Assembly (NCBI RefSeq): GCF_000817735.3
Contig: NZ_JTJC03000004.1
Coordinates: forward strand, 372,001-436,000
Origin: Scytonema millei VB511283
GTDB lineage: Bacteria > Cyanobacteriota > Cyanobacteriia > Cyanobacteriales > Chroococcidiopsidaceae
Length of the DNA: 64,000 bases
Direction: 5' to 3'
Part shown: in pieces, positions 43,895 through 52,961 of the stretch
How positions within the stretch are numbered: the first letter of the stretch is position 1
Layout of the letters: each line of letters starts with the position of its first letter
Notes under the pieces: model-generated
What the model saw: the letters and a program-made list of their open reading frames with translations, nothing else
Told to the model about the DNA's origin: nothing
Databases searched by the model: none
Program-made: the position numbers and the translations under genes

Positions 43895-44134
43895 CTACTT
43901 CACAGTCGTTAGTGGTTCGATCTTAACGATTTTGCCACCCAAGCGAGTTATCCGCTGCATTTCTTCATTCATCCGGCTGTAAGGAACTGTGACGAATACG
44001 CTACCGCTGCGGCGGATCTCGTAATTATTTTTGTCGGTTTCGCCGTTCTGCCGCAAGCCAACGACTTCATAACGAAACATCCGGCTAGAGGCGGAGGAAA
44101 CTCCGTTTGCACCAACAGTTGTTTGACCGAACAT
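43895..44134 (-). CDS. cpcD: Phycobilisome rod-terminating linker CpcD
   Basis: This 79-residue rod-capping linker is a complete CpcD domain: MFGQTTVGANGVSSASSRMF, VTVPYSRMNEEMQRITRLGG and the VKIEPL end. It binds the distal phycocyanin hexamer and stops rod growth. It has the standard length. It is encoded 42 bases after a longer CpcD-like copy and just before cpcE. Confidence 0.96.
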   Translation of the reverse strand: MFGQTTVGANGVSSASSRMFRYEVVGLRQNGETDKNNYEIRRSGSVFVTVPYSRMNEEMQRITRLGGKIVKIEPLTTVK

Positions 44135-44176
44135 TGCTTCTATAATCTCCTGTAACCGCGATTCTATTCAGTTAAG

Positions 44177-44512
44177 TTACTTCTTGCTTTTGGCATCGGC
44201 TCCTGTAGCTTTGCCTTTACCTTCAGCTTTGACATTTTGATGAGCTGCGGTCGCATCGCTTTTTGCTTTACCGTCACCATCAAAAGTTACGGGTGCAATG
44301 CTCACAATTCTGCCACCCATGCGGTGAATCCGTTGCATTTCTTCATTCATGCGGTTGTAGGGAACCGTAACCACAAAACTGCCACTACTGCGAATGGGAT
44401 AGCTCAATTGGTCAGATTCATAAGTCTGACGCATCCCCTCAACTTCATAGCGAAATATGCGATTTTCGGCGTTACTGAGCCTACCACTGCCAAGTGAGGT
44501 TTGACCAAACAT
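44177..44512 (-). CDS. CpcD-like rod linker with Lys/Ala-rich tail
   Basis: The first 77 residues align with CpcD (MFGQTSLGSGRLSNAENRIF, FVVTVPYNRMNEEMQRIHRM). A further 34 residues, rich in Lys, Ala, Gly and Asp (DGDGKAKSDATAAHQNVKAE and on to ADAKSKK), are unlike normal rod caps. The tail is predicted to be disordered and strongly charged. A duplicate cap could terminate a different rod type, for example rods ending in phycoerythrocyanin. It lies between cpcC and cpcD in the operon. Confidence 0.9.
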   Translation of the reverse strand: MFGQTSLGSGRLSNAENRIFRYEVEGMRQTYESDQLSYPIRSSGSFVVTVPYNRMNEEMQRIHRMGGRIVSIAPVTFDGDGKAKSDATAAHQNVKAEGKGKATGADAKSKK

Positions 44513-44540
44513 AGTTCAGATTAAGACGCGCTAATTAAAT

Positions 44541-44607
44541 GTGTCATTTGTCATCTGTCATTTGTCATTTGTCATTGGTTGGAACGAATGACGAATGACG
44601 AATGACC
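44541..44607. repeat. Paired TGTCATT / AATGACG heptamer arrays
   Basis: TGTCATT units and their complement-type AATGACG units face each other across a short spacer between cpcC and the CpcD-like gene and can form a hairpin in the operon mRNA. Confidence 0.8.
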
Positions 44608-44615
44608 AGTGACTG

Positions 44616-45494
44616 CTAAGCTGGATTCACGCTGACGATTCTGCCACCCTTTTTGGTGATTTCCTGTAGCTTCTGCGATAACCGCTCGTAGGGAACCATG
44701 ATCGCAGTGCTGCTCCGGCGCACTTTGGGATAACCTGGTTGCAACAGCCCCGTGACTTCGATTCGGTAGACTCGTCCGCTTTCTTCTTGTGTCCCGCCGA
44801 TCGCTTTTTTGGGAGCTGAATCTTTAGGAATCGCCGCACCAAAATTCCAGCGCGTACCGCTAGACGGTTGAACGATGGTCGAAGATTGGTTGCGACCGAT
44901 TTCTCCCATGAGGCGGGGGGATTTGCCTCCAATCGAACCGCGATCGCTTGTAGCGTAACCGCGATAGAGGCGGAACATCCGGCTAAAGCCTACTGTTCTC
45001 GATCCTGGTTCGACGGAAAATCCGCGATAGTAAGGTACGACATTGTTACCAAAGTTGTTGTCGTATTCAACGCTATCTAAGTAAGAGTCGATCTCGGCAT
45101 CGTAGCCCACATCTTCGCACAGCTCTGTATGATAGGCTAATTCAGCCTCATCGTAAGGAGGGCGACCCAACAAATGCTTAAAATTGAGTTCGACAAAGCG
45201 TTGGTTGGAATTGGGATAGAAAAACTTGTTTTTGTATAAATCTGATTTGGCAACAGCGCGGACAAAATCTTTGACAGTAAAGTTTCCTTGCCGTAGTAAA
45301 GATTCAGCTGAAGTCAGGCGTTCTGCCTTCATCACGTAATCGTTACCTAAAACTTGACGATACACGGCTCGGATGACCGATTGCAATTCGTCCTCTGTCC
45401 AATCTGGTCGTAGTTCGACTCTGGATGAGGCATCAAATGCAGAAATCCCCAGCCGTCCTGCTGCTGCTAAAATATCTGCTGGTAAAACGCTCAT
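44616..45494 (-). CDS. cpcC: Phycobilisome rod linker CpcC (phycocyanin-associated)
   Basis: This 292-residue protein has a PBS linker domain (residues 20-180: [60 protein letters not shown]) and a C-terminal CpcD-like domain ([40 protein letters not shown]). It joins phycocyanin hexamers within rods. The ATG at 45494 matches the family N-terminus; a longer frame exists but adds unrelated residues. A long hairpin separates it from cpcA. Confidence 0.95.
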   Translation of the reverse strand: MSVLPADILAAAGRLGISAFDASSRVELRPDWTEDELQSVIRAVYRQVLGNDYVMKAERLTSAESLLRQGNFTVKDFVRAVAKSDLYKNKFFYPNSNQRFVELNFKHLLGRPPYDEAELAYHTELCEDVGYDAEIDSYLDSVEYDNNFGNNVVPYYRGFSVEPGSRTVGFSRMFRLYRGYATSDRGSIGGKSPRLMGEIGRNQSSTIVQPSSGTRWNFGAAIPKDSAPKKAIGGTQEESGRVYRIEVTGLLQPGYPKVRRSSTAIMVPYERLSQKLQEITKKGGRIVSVNPA

Positions 45495-45570
45495 ACACCG
45501 CTCTCCCGAAGCAACTAATCTTAAAGTGGGTTTGCTGACTATTGGTTTTCTGACAAATGCGAAAAACAAT

Positions 45571-45630
45571 GCCCAGAGCTAGGTGCAAGTGCTAGTTCTC
45601 TCGATCCAGCACTTGCACCCCTCTCTGGGC
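45571..45630 (-). terminator. Strong hairpin between cpcA and cpcC
   Basis: The outer stem is GCCCAGAG/CTCTGGGC and the inner stem is GGTGCAAGTGCT/AGCACTTGCACC, together about 20 paired bases. It lies 15 bases after the cpcA stop. On the coding strand a TTTTT run follows a few bases later, so it looks like a partial terminator or an mRNA 3'-end stabiliser. Comparable hairpins in other cyanobacteria make cpcBA transcripts far more abundant than linker transcripts. Confidence 0.8.
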
Positions 45631-45644
45631 AAGCTTGACGCTCT

Positions 45645-46133
45645 CTAGCTTAGAGCGTTGATAGCGTAGTCGAGGTAGGTGTTAGCTTCGTTAGCAGCTT
45701 GTCCAGACAGACCGTGGTTGGATTTGATGTGCTTGAGAGCTTCAACGTACCAGCTAGGAGACAAATCGAAGGAACGGTTGATTTCGTCTAAGCCAGCGAT
45801 TAGGTACTCATCCATTGGACCTGTACCACCAGCTACTAAGCAGTAGGTAACCATCCGCAGGTAGTGACCGATATCGCGAGCGCACTTGGATTTACCGCGA
45901 GAGTCAGCCGCGTACTGAGGTCCTTGCATTTGGGTGGTGTAAGGAAACTTGCTGTATACAGCTTGAGCAGCACCGTCAACGAGTTGTTGAGCTTTGCTGG
46001 TCAGAGCGCGAGCAGCTTCCATGCTAGCAGCAGCGCGATCGAAACGACCGTTGATTGCTTGTAGCTCGGTGTTGCTTAAGAAACGACCTTGGGTATCGGC
46101 AGCGCCAATTGCTTCAGTAATCGGTGTTTTCAT
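45645..46133 (-). CDS. cpcA: Phycocyanin alpha subunit
   Basis: This 162-residue phycobiliprotein has bilin-attachment Cys84 in [16 protein letters not shown] and the family opening [20 protein letters not shown]. It carries one phycocyanobilin attached by CpcE/F. It pairs with CpcB to form the rod hexamers. The sequence is fully typical in length and residues. Confidence 0.98.
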   Translation of the reverse strand: MKTPITEAIGAADTQGRFLSNTELQAINGRFDRAAASMEAARALTSKAQQLVDGAAQAVYSKFPYTTQMQGPQYAADSRGKSKCARDIGHYLRMVTYCLVAGGTGPMDEYLIAGLDEINRSFDLSPSWYVEALKHIKSNHGLSGQAANEANTYLDYAINALS

Positions 46134-46224
46134 TGTTTGACAATCTCTATTATTGCAGTTGGTTAATTTAGGTCAGGTACGAGCAGTCAGCTTTTAGCGA
46201 GTTGGCTAATTGCTAACAACTTAT

Positions 46225-46743
46225 CTAAGCAACAGCAGCAGCAGCGCGATCGAAGTAGCTTGCAACTTCAGACATCAACTGGCTGCAATCGCCTTGGGTG
46301 ATACCGTTGGGATCGTTAGCAATCTTGACAGCAGCTTCCTTCATCTTTTGAACGCCTACAGCTACGGAAGAACCAGGAGTTCCCAAAGCTTGGTAGGTTT
46401 CGCGCAATCCGTTCAAGCAGCGATCGTCGAGTACGCTTGCATCACCTGCCATTACAGCGTAGGTTACGTAGCGCAGGATGATTTCCATGTCGCGCAAGCA
46501 AGCAGCCATACGACGGTTGGTGTAAGCATTACCACCAGGAGCGATCAACTGGGGTTGCTCTTCAAATAAAGCGCGAGCAGCGTTGGTAACGATGGTGGAA
46601 GCGTTGCTGGTGATGCGGTTTACGGTATCCAGGCGCTTGTTACCATCTCTTACTAGACCGGAAAGAGCGTCAAATTGCTCGGTGCTCAGGAACTCGCCTC
46701 TGGAGTCGGCTTGAGCAACAACCTTTGCAAATGCGTCTAACAT
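46225..46743 (-). CDS. cpcB: Phycocyanin beta subunit
   Basis: This 172-residue subunit has bilin-binding Cys82 ([10 protein letters not shown]) and Cys153 ([10 protein letters not shown]). Asn72 lies in the GGNAY segment, the position methylated in many phycobiliproteins. An AGGAG ribosome site precedes the ATG by ten bases. It is the first gene of the cpc operon, preceded by a 712-base AT-rich leader region. Confidence 0.98.
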   Translation of the reverse strand: MLDAFAKVVAQADSRGEFLSTEQFDALSGLVRDGNKRLDTVNRITSNASTIVTNAARALFEEQPQLIAPGGNAYTNRRMAACLRDMEIILRYVTYAVMAGDASVLDDRCLNGLRETYQALGTPGSSVAVGVQKMKEAAVKIANDPNGITQGDCSQLMSEVASYFDRAAAAVA

Positions 46744-47455
46744 GAACTAATTTCTCCTACTTGCGAAAGTTGAGCGCAGTTTTTTGATTAAAATTGGCGG
46801 TGTTTTATCAAGTTTGGAACGATCGCAACAAACGCGAGCCGCATCCTCGGTTAAGCTGGTTCTTTATTTCCCCTACCAACGATTGTTATGTCGTCGTCAG
46901 AATTATGAGAAAAACTTCTACTTTTATGAGAAAATATCCAACTTGTTTTTTTCCTGAGTTTTGCTGAACTTCTGTCTGTTATTGATCCCTCCAGGTTATG
47001 TTTATACAACGCCATAAGTGCATTATTTATTACGAATTGTTAAGGTTAGCGTGATTCCGTCAATAAAAGCTCCAAATCCTTTACATATAAGAGATTTCGC
47101 AGTTAATTTTTGTGATTTTCTTTAAAAAACTTAGTAGTATTTATACTTATTGTTCGGTATAAATATGGTTTTATATTTTTTTAATATTTGCTTGGTGTAA
47201 GTAAAAAGAGCAAATACAGAGTTTTTAAATCTTTATGGTTATGAAATAAATGTAAATAAATATGAAGAGTTTGCTGATAAATATTACCGATAATTACGAA
47301 AATATAGTTGTTGGTTATTGGTTAACAGTTGACGGTAAGAGAGTGGTGCGTGGGGCGAATTCGGAATGAATTATGACTTGTGACATGTGATTTGTGACTT
47401 GGTAGTAGCTTCTCAGCTCTTCTGTCCCATCCGAATCCCCAACCCCAACTTTTAA
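46744..47455. other. Long AT-rich leader between pecF and cpcB
   Basis: The spacer of 712 bases is strongly AT-rich with T-tracts and has no gene, tRNA or heptamer array beyond a short ACAGTTGACGG patch near 47325. It must hold the cpc promoter, which in other cyanobacteria lies far upstream with a long untranslated leader. I cannot place -10/-35 boxes with confidence. Confidence 0.55.
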
Positions 47456-48103
47456 TTACCCTGCAAGTGCCATGCGGATGCGGGTCTGAACTACGCGGTC
47501 TGATTCTTGAGTTAAGGCTTGTTGCAGGACAGCGATCGCCTCCTGCGTGCCTATTTCTGCTAAAGATAAGGCAGCAGCATAGCGCAACCCCCAATCTTCC
47601 GGTGACAGCAACGCCCAACTCAGCTTATTTACAGCACGGTGAATTATCTGAGCATCGATCGCCGTACTACCAATTTTGCCCAAACCTGTAGCAGCAATGC
47701 GCCGAACGTTTCCCTGGCAGTGATTGACAGATACGCCGACAACTTCCTCTAGCACGGCGATCGCTTGACAATCGCCAATTTGAGCTAAAGCTTGAATGAT
47801 GTGTGCTTGTACCCCTTGGTCTGTAGCAGTGTAATAGGTGGAAATTAGGGCTTCTAACGACAGAGAAGCCAACTGAACGAGTTGAGAGGTAGCAACTGCC
47901 CTTACACCTGGATGATGATGGCTTAATGCCTCGATGAGAGGGGGAATCGCATCGGGGGTATGGTAAGAAGCGATCGCGACAATTGAGGCGATCGCCTCTG
48001 CTGGAGTCACGCTGGCGCGGAACTGTTCGATAAGATTTTCTAATGCGCGATCGATCTGCCCCACGGAGGAGCTAGGGTGTTGGCTGAAATTAAATTGTGA
48101 CAT
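47456..48103 (-). CDS. pecF: Phycoerythrocyanin lyase-isomerase subunit PecF
   Basis: The 215-residue HEAT-repeat protein carries NHCQGN (residues 127-132), the motif needed for isomerising phycocyanobilin to phycoviolobilin during attachment to Cys84 of PecA. Other matching segments include YHTPDAIPPLIEALSHHHPG, NVRRIAATGLGKIGS and EDWGLRYAAALSLAEIGT. It needs PecE as partner. It lies downstream of the interrupted pecE, separated by two 67-bp repeat elements. Confidence 0.93.
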   Translation of the reverse strand: MSQFNFSQHPSSSVGQIDRALENLIEQFRASVTPAEAIASIVAIASYHTPDAIPPLIEALSHHHPGVRAVATSQLVQLASLSLEALISTYYTATDQGVQAHIIQALAQIGDCQAIAVLEEVVGVSVNHCQGNVRRIAATGLGKIGSTAIDAQIIHRAVNKLSWALLSPEDWGLRYAAALSLAEIGTQEAIAVLQQALTQESDRVVQTRIRMALAG

Positions 48104-48127
48104 TTTAACCTTTGATTTCTGACTTCT

Positions 48128-48194
48128 ATACGGGCGGGTTTCGCAAATAGATTGACAACCTTAACCAGAAATTTCGGTCAAAACCCGCCCCTAC
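48128..48194. repeat. 67-bp inverted-repeat element between pecF and pecE (copy 1)
   Basis: The left end is TACGGGCGGGTTT and the right end is AAAACCCGCCCCTAC. The interior (CGCAAATAGATTGACAACC...) is nearly identical to the neighbouring copy 14 bases away. Confidence 0.9.
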
Positions 48195-48208
48195 AATTTC
48201 TGACTTCT

Positions 48209-48275
48209 GTACGGGCGGGTTTCGCAGCTAGATTGACAACCTTAACCAGAAATTTCGGTCAAAACCCGCCCCTAC
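48209..48275. repeat. 67-bp inverted-repeat element at the pecE 3' end (copy 2)
   Basis: It is a near-duplicate of the preceding copy. Its CTAC end overlaps the pecE stop codon; the TAG stop is read from the complementary GTAGGGG arm. Confidence 0.9.
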
Positions 48276-49036
48276 AATTGAATTAACAAATCGTCGATCG
48301 CATGGAAAAGCAACCCAGAATCAGACGTGGTTGTATCTCCCGCATCACCATTCAATCCAGCTTCCAGTATCTGCTTTAAATTCAACAGCTTCAAATTATT
48401 AGGAACCCTAGCTGTAATAATTGCCTGGATAACCTCTTGACTTTGACCGATCGCGTCCAAATCGAAAATGGCTGCCCAGCGTAAATAAACATTGTCGTGG
48501 CTGAGATTTTTGATAATGCGTTCTATGTACTGCGATTCGCGGGTCAATAAATACATATACCGCGCTGCCGCACACTGCACCCGCTCTGAGGAATGTTGTA
48601 GGCAAGGCTCGATCTGCGGACGAGCCGACCGAACTTGTAGGGTTCCCAAAGCTTCAATCAAAGCCTCATCTGGCTGCTGTTGGGAATGTAACAAACCAAG
48701 CAAAGGGTTAATTGCACGTTTATCGCCAATAGCAGCTAAAGCCTGAATGACTGCTTCGCGCAGTTGTGGATCTTCCTGACAGTTTAATGCTTCAATTAGA
48801 GCTGGCACGGCTTGGGAATTTTTCAATTGTCCCAGCGCCCTAGCCGCCTGACGACGCAAGGGATATCCCCCTGCTTCTAACCGATAGCGATCGTCGGTAA
48901 GAGCTTCGCACAGCGCCGCACAAGCCGACTGTACTTAATCCTTTCCCAACCACCAAGCGGCATAGTAGCGAATTTGATTATCTTCTCCTGCCAAAGCTGC
49001 GATCGCGGCTTCTGGGGTCAAAATTGGTTCTTGCAT
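48272..49036 (-). pseudogene. pecE: Phycoerythrocyanin lyase subunit PecE, interrupted by an in-frame TAA
   Basis: From the ATG at 49036 the frame reads MQEPILTPEAAIAALAGEDN and then YYAAWWLGKD before a TAA at 48935-48937 (codon 34). The same frame then continues without gaps (VQSACAALCEAL, YPLRRQAARALGQLKN) for 220 codons to 48272. CpcE in this window has YYAAWWLGKFRV at the same place, so a single base change (for example AAA to TAA) explains the stop. There is no frameshift and the rest looks conserved. It may be a recent null mutation, a sequencing error or a read-through. Without PecE, PecA would lack its phycoviolobilin. Confidence 0.8.
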
Positions 49037-49043
49037 AAATGTT

Positions 49044-49083
49044 GGGAGTGAGGAGTGAGGAGTGAGGAGTGAGGAGTGAGGGG
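49044..49083. repeat. Heptamer array (GGAGTGA)n upstream of pecE
   Basis: Five or more GGAGTGA/GGAGTGAG units lie just before the pecE start, where a ribosome binding site would be expected. The unit matches the insert inside folC. Confidence 0.85.
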
Positions 49084-49204
49084 TAAGAGAATTTTAAATT
49101 TTGGATGCGCGGATGCGTGGATTGTAATTCTCCCTTGTCTCCCTTGTCTTCCTTGCCCCATTGTCCTTTCCCTAGCTCCTCGCTCCTCACTCCTAGCCCC
49201 TTAC

Positions 49205-50047
49205 TTAGACAGGCGTAATTCTGACGATCTTGCCACCAGTTTTATGAATTTCCTGGTAAGTAGCTGACAGCCTGTCAAACGGTACGTTGTATACTTGTAC
49301 GCTACGGCGCACGGGTACTCTACTGCCAACTGTACCTGCTATGGCTTCGATGACAAACATGCGATTGTCACCTTGAGCGGGAGAAACTCCCAACGTTCCA
49401 GCGGATCTGGAGCCAAAAGACAAGCCAGAGGGCGATGAAGGTGGTGTAATCCAGTTAGTTTGATTGCGAGATATTTGGGTTCTCAAGCGAGCATTACGCC
49501 GCCCATATTGCGAGTTGTCGCTACTAGCTGCACCGCGATACAAGGCAAACATGCGAGGAAAGCCTACAGTTTTTTGACCGAGTTGAGATTGAAACCCGCG
49601 ATGGAAAGGTACAACCCAATCCCCAAAAGCTGCATCGTACTCTGGACTATCGATGTAAGAATCAATTTCCGCATCCAAGCCTTTTGAGGCATATAGATCG
49701 ACATGATAGGCAATTTCTGACTGGTCGTAGGGTGCGCGTCCTAATAAGTGCTTGTAGTTTAATTCGATAAAACGCCCCTGGGAATTATTGTGGAAAAAGC
49801 ATTCTCTGTAAAACTCAGATTTTGCTAAAGTTCGCACGAATTGCCGCACCGTAGTTTTGCCATTGCGTAACAGCGATTCAGCGCTAGCAAATCTTTGACT
49901 AGCATAGACTCCTTGTCGCCCGAATACTTGCTCGTAAGCAGCCCGAAAGACTCTTTGTAAATCGTCTTCAGTCCAATTTTGCCGCAGCTCGACTTTTCCA
50001 TCTGCGATCGCATCATTTACGAACTGAGCTATGACTGTTCCACTCAT
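49205..50047 (-). CDS. pecC: Phycoerythrocyanin-associated rod linker PecC
   Basis: The 280-residue protein has a PBS linker domain ([60 protein letters not shown]) and a CpcD-like C-terminal domain ([20 protein letters not shown]). It places the phycoerythrocyanin hexamer at the rod tip. It is close in length to CpcC and the two share the same layout. It sits between pecA and the broken pecE. Confidence 0.94.
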   Translation of the reverse strand: MSGTVIAQFVNDAIADGKVELRQNWTEDDLQRVFRAAYEQVFGRQGVYASQRFASAESLLRNGKTTVRQFVRTLAKSEFYRECFFHNNSQGRFIELNYKHLLGRAPYDQSEIAYHVDLYASKGLDAEIDSYIDSPEYDAAFGDWVVPFHRGFQSQLGQKTVGFPRMFALYRGAASSDNSQYGRRNARLRTQISRNQTNWITPPSSPSGLSFGSRSAGTLGVSPAQGDNRMFVIEAIAGTVGSRVPVRRSVQVYNVPFDRLSATYQEIHKTGGKIVRITPV

Positions 50048-50107
50048 TTTTTTCTAACTCCTGTGCTAATTGCTAATCGTTCATTGTTAATTGACCTGTA
50101 CTAAAAG

Positions 50108-50169
50108 TAATGGCTAATCGCTAACAGCTGATGACAACAAGTTCTTCAACAATTAGCAATTAGCCATTA
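50108..50169 (-). terminator. Hairpin between pecA and pecC
   Basis: A stem of about 17 base pairs (TAATGGCTAATCGCTAA against TTAGCAATTAGCCATTA, with one mismatch) spans 50108-50169, 16 bases after the pecA stop. It corresponds in position to the cpcA-cpcC hairpin. It is built partly from heptamer-like repeats (CTAATTG) and so may have evolved separately. Confidence 0.6.
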
Positions 50170-50184
50170 ACTATTGACAAATGA

Positions 50185-50673
50185 CTAGCTCAAAGCATTG
50201 ATCGCATAGTTGAGATACGTATTAGCTTCACCAGCAGCATCACCAGACAAACCATGATTGTCGCGGACGAATTCTAGTGCAGCAATATACCAACTAGGAG
50301 ACAAACCGAGGGCGCTGTTGAATTCTTTCAGTCCAGCGACAACATATTCATCTAGGGGACCAGTACCACCGACAACGCAGCAATAGCTAATGGTGCGAAG
50401 ATAACGATCGATATCGCGCACGCACTTCGATTTACCTTCGGGAGTGGAAGCGTATTGAGGTCCCTGCATTTGAGTTGTGTAGGGAAACTTTTGGTAAACG
50501 TGGTTAGCAGTGGCTTCCGCCCATTTTTTGCCATTATTCGCAAAAGCTTTTGCTGCTTCTACCCCAGCTTGAGCGCGATTAAAGCGACCGAAAATTGCTT
50601 GCATCTCGGTATTACTAACATAGGAACCACGAGCATCAGCAGCAGCGATCGCTTCAGTTAAAGGTGTCTTCAT
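50185..50673 (-). CDS. pecA: Phycoerythrocyanin alpha subunit
   Basis: The 162-residue subunit has Cys84 ([17 protein letters not shown]) and the opening [20 protein letters not shown]. It differs from CpcA at many positions in the way PecA does, and lies with pecB, pecC, pecE and pecF. It should carry phycoviolobilin and absorb at shorter wavelengths than phycocyanin. Heptamer repeats precede its start. Confidence 0.95.
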   Translation of the reverse strand: MKTPLTEAIAAADARGSYVSNTEMQAIFGRFNRAQAGVEAAKAFANNGKKWAEATANHVYQKFPYTTQMQGPQYASTPEGKSKCVRDIDRYLRTISYCCVVGGTGPLDEYVVAGLKEFNSALGLSPSWYIAALEFVRDNHGLSGDAAGEANTYLNYAINALS

Positions 50674-50701
50674 TTGTGAATTCTCTCCTGATTTAGTAAG
50701 T

Positions 50702-50726
50702 AGTTATCAGTTATCAGTTATCAGTT
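50702..50726. repeat. Heptamer array (GTTATCA)n between pecB and pecA
   Basis: Three GTTATCA units followed by GTTAAC and ATGACCAA-type units fill the 101-base spacer between the subunit genes. Confidence 0.8.
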
Positions 50727-50774
50727 AACTGTTAACCAACCACCAATAACAAATGACCAATGACAAATGACCAA

Positions 50775-51293
50775 TTAAGCAACTGCACCAGCAGCGCGAT
50801 CGAAGTAGCCAGCTACTTCAGACATTAATTGGCTACAATCGCCGCGAGTAATGCCTTTGGGGTCGTTGGCAATTGAAATTGCCGCATCTTTCATTTTTTT
50901 AATTCCTGAAGCGACTGCATCACCAGGAGTACCTAAAGCTTGGTAGGTTTCCCGCAGTCCGTTCAAACAGCGATCGTCCATGACGCTGGCATCTCCAGCC
51001 AAAATGGAGTAGGTAACGTAGCGCAAAATAAAGCCTAAATCGCGGATGCAAGCAGCTTGGTTGCGATTGTGGAAACAAGCACCACCAGGGTTAAATACTT
51101 CTGGTCTTTCGGCTACTAATGCGCGATACGCATTTGCCACAATTGTAGAAGCGTTGCTCGTCAGACGATTCACGACATCCAAACGCTTGTTGCTATCAAA
51201 TACCATCGCCTGAAGTCCGTTCAGTTCATCACTACTCAGGTAAGAACCCTTGCGATCGGCTTGTTCGACTACGCGAGAAAAAGCGTCAAGCAT
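50775..51293 (-). CDS. pecB: Phycoerythrocyanin beta subunit
   Basis: The 172-residue subunit has Cys82 and Cys153 for two phycocyanobilins and the PecB-specific features [20 protein letters not shown] and [20 protein letters not shown]. The ATG at 51293 has AGGAG ten bases upstream; an upstream in-frame extension is unsupported. It is the first gene of the pec operon. The 524-base region before it has no gene. Confidence 0.95.
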   Translation of the reverse strand: MLDAFSRVVEQADRKGSYLSSDELNGLQAMVFDSNKRLDVVNRLTSNASTIVANAYRALVAERPEVFNPGGACFHNRNQAACIRDLGFILRYVTYSILAGDASVMDDRCLNGLRETYQALGTPGDAVASGIKKMKDAAISIANDPKGITRGDCSQLMSEVAGYFDRAAGAVA

Positions 51294-51816
51294 TTCTTCA
51301 AATCTCCTAAATTTTATTGCTTCTATTTCTATCGGTGTTATCGCGCAGGAAAGCACAAATAAAACTTTGTCTCAGGCACAATATTTCTCTATGCCAACGA
51401 TAGTTACTTCGACAAATATCGCTATTTAGCTATACAGTATTTTGAGCAAATATCGCCAGAAGCAAAAGTTTTATTTGCTATAAATTCCTCATGGGTTTTT
51501 TCTACAATGCGCTCGATCGCCAATTAGTTAAATAATATTAAACTGTGTAAAAATGCACGAAAAGCTAATAAATTGATTTGCTCAAATAGCTTTCAGTTAT
51601 CCAAAATGAAAATCAAGTTACAAAACTTAATTGTTTCTGTCAAAACTTTATGTAATTCGACTAGGCAATTTTACAGAGTAATGTCTTGTCTGATTTGACC
51701 CTGAGAGCATTAATACTTATCGACATCCAATCCAAAATCATTACGTTTTGTAAGCAAAAGTTAAGAAATCGTAGAAATATTTTTTAGATTTCGTAGGGTG
51801 CGTTGAATAACGCACC
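51294..51816. other. AT-rich region upstream of pecB
   Basis: About 520 bases of AT-rich DNA separate pecB from the convergent-side stop of the pseudouridine synthase gene. No gene was seen. It should carry the pec promoter and a long untranslated leader. The GGTGCGTTGAATAACGCACC segment at 51798-51817 is a hairpin that could terminate the rluD-type gene. Confidence 0.55.
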
Positions 51817-51817
51817 T
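51798..51817 (-). terminator. Hairpin GGTGCGTT/AACGCACC after the pseudouridine synthase gene
   Basis: An 8-bp stem with a 4-base loop lies exactly at the end of the gene; the stop codon overlaps the right arm. The coding-strand continuation is CTACGAAATC, with no T-run, so termination is only suggested. Confidence 0.5.
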
Positions 51818-52779
51818 TACCAATTGCTAGCCGTTCTCCGCCGCAAAACTTCCAAGAGCGTGTTAAATTCTGCTGAAGGTGTTGCTGTCACCTCGATCGC
51901 CTCTCCAGTTACCGGGTGTTGTAGCGTGAGTCGCCAAGCGTGTAAGGCTTGCCCAGAAAGATTTACACCAACAGAACGCCCAGAACCATAAATCGGATCG
52001 CCCACAATGGGATGACCGATATGGGCGCTATGGACGCGAATTTGATGGGTGCGCCCCGTTTCCAATTGAAAATGCACCAAAGTATAGTTTCCTAACCGTT
52101 CTTTGACTTGCCAGTGGGTGATCGCCGCCCTTCCTCCCTTTTCTACAGGGACGATCGCCATTTTCTTACGGTCTGTAGGATGGCGACCGATGGGCAAATC
52201 TATAGTTCCATTGAGCGATCGCGGCGCACCGTAAATTATACCCAAGTACTCGCGGCGGGCGGTTTTTGCCTTGAGTTGTGCTTGTAGATGTTGTTGGGCA
52301 AAGTCAGTTTTGGCGATCGCGATCGCTCCTGTTGTATCTTTGTCCAAGCGATGGACGATGCCAGGGCGTTGCACTCCGCCTATGCCTGGTAGGTTGGGAC
52401 AGTGGGCGAGTAAAGCATTAACTAAAGTACCATTAGCATGACCTGGGGCGGGATGGACGACTAACCCCGCAGGTTTGTTAATTATGAGTAGCGAATCATC
52501 CTCGTACAGGATATCGAGGGGAATTGCTTCGGGTTTGAGTTCTAAAGGCTGAACGGCAGGAATTTCGATCCGAATGCGATCGCCTGTTTTCACATCTATT
52601 TTTTTTGCCGTGCAAACTCGATCGTTAATCTGGACGCAGCCTTGTTCGATCAACTGTTGCAGACGCGATCGCGACAATTGTGTGAGTTGTTGGGCAAGGT
52701 AACGGTCTAGGCGATCGTCACTGGCTGTTACCTGTAGATGAATTTCTGTCACGACTACTCTAAATCGATTCCTCTGCAC
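51817..52779 (-). CDS. RluA/RluD-family RNA pseudouridine synthase
   Basis: The 320-residue enzyme has an N-terminal S4 domain (DRLDRYLAQQLTQLSRSRLQ) and the pseudouridine synthase core with catalytic Asp in GIVHRLDKDTTGAIAIAKT. The VVHPAPGHANGTLVNALLAH and RTHQIRVHSAHIGHPIVGDP motifs match RluD-type enzymes, which modify 23S rRNA uridines. The first ~12 residues (MQRNRFRVVV) precede the S4 domain and the real start may lie downstream. It is divergent from the RTX gene. Confidence 0.92.
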   Translation of the reverse strand: MQRNRFRVVVTEIHLQVTASDDRLDRYLAQQLTQLSRSRLQQLIEQGCVQINDRVCTAKKIDVKTGDRIRIEIPAVQPLELKPEAIPLDILYEDDSLLIINKPAGLVVHPAPGHANGTLVNALLAHCPNLPGIGGVQRPGIVHRLDKDTTGAIAIAKTDFAQQHLQAQLKAKTARREYLGIIYGAPRSLNGTIDLPIGRHPTDRKKMAIVPVEKGGRAAITHWQVKERLGNYTLVHFQLETGRTHQIRVHSAHIGHPIVGDPIYGSGRSVGVNLSGQALHAWRLTLQHPVTGEAIEVTATPSAEFNTLLEVLRRRTASNW

Positions 52780-52961
52780 TTAGCATTGTTAATTTTATCT
52801 AAGTCGCCCTTCATTCATCTTTGAGCCAAGCAAGAGTGCAGGCTCGATTGTTAGAAAAGATACGGTGTATCAATTACTTTTTATCACAAAGGTTCATCTT
52901 TCTCCGAAATACAGCACTATAACAGACTTAATTTTGCATCGATGAATACAAAAATAGCTAT

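Noticed and set aside
46744-47455. tRNA or small RNA gene in the long spacer before cpcB
   Set aside because: No cloverleaf, terminator-bounded RNA or conserved RNA motif could be recognised by eye.
47322-47618. Minus-strand frame after pecF
   Set aside because: It overlaps the 3' end of pecF in another frame and ends in repeat sequence.
49044-49083. Heptamer arrays as CRISPR or minisatellite coding sequence
   Set aside because: Units of seven bases with no unique spacers are the usual short tandem repeats of cyanobacteria.
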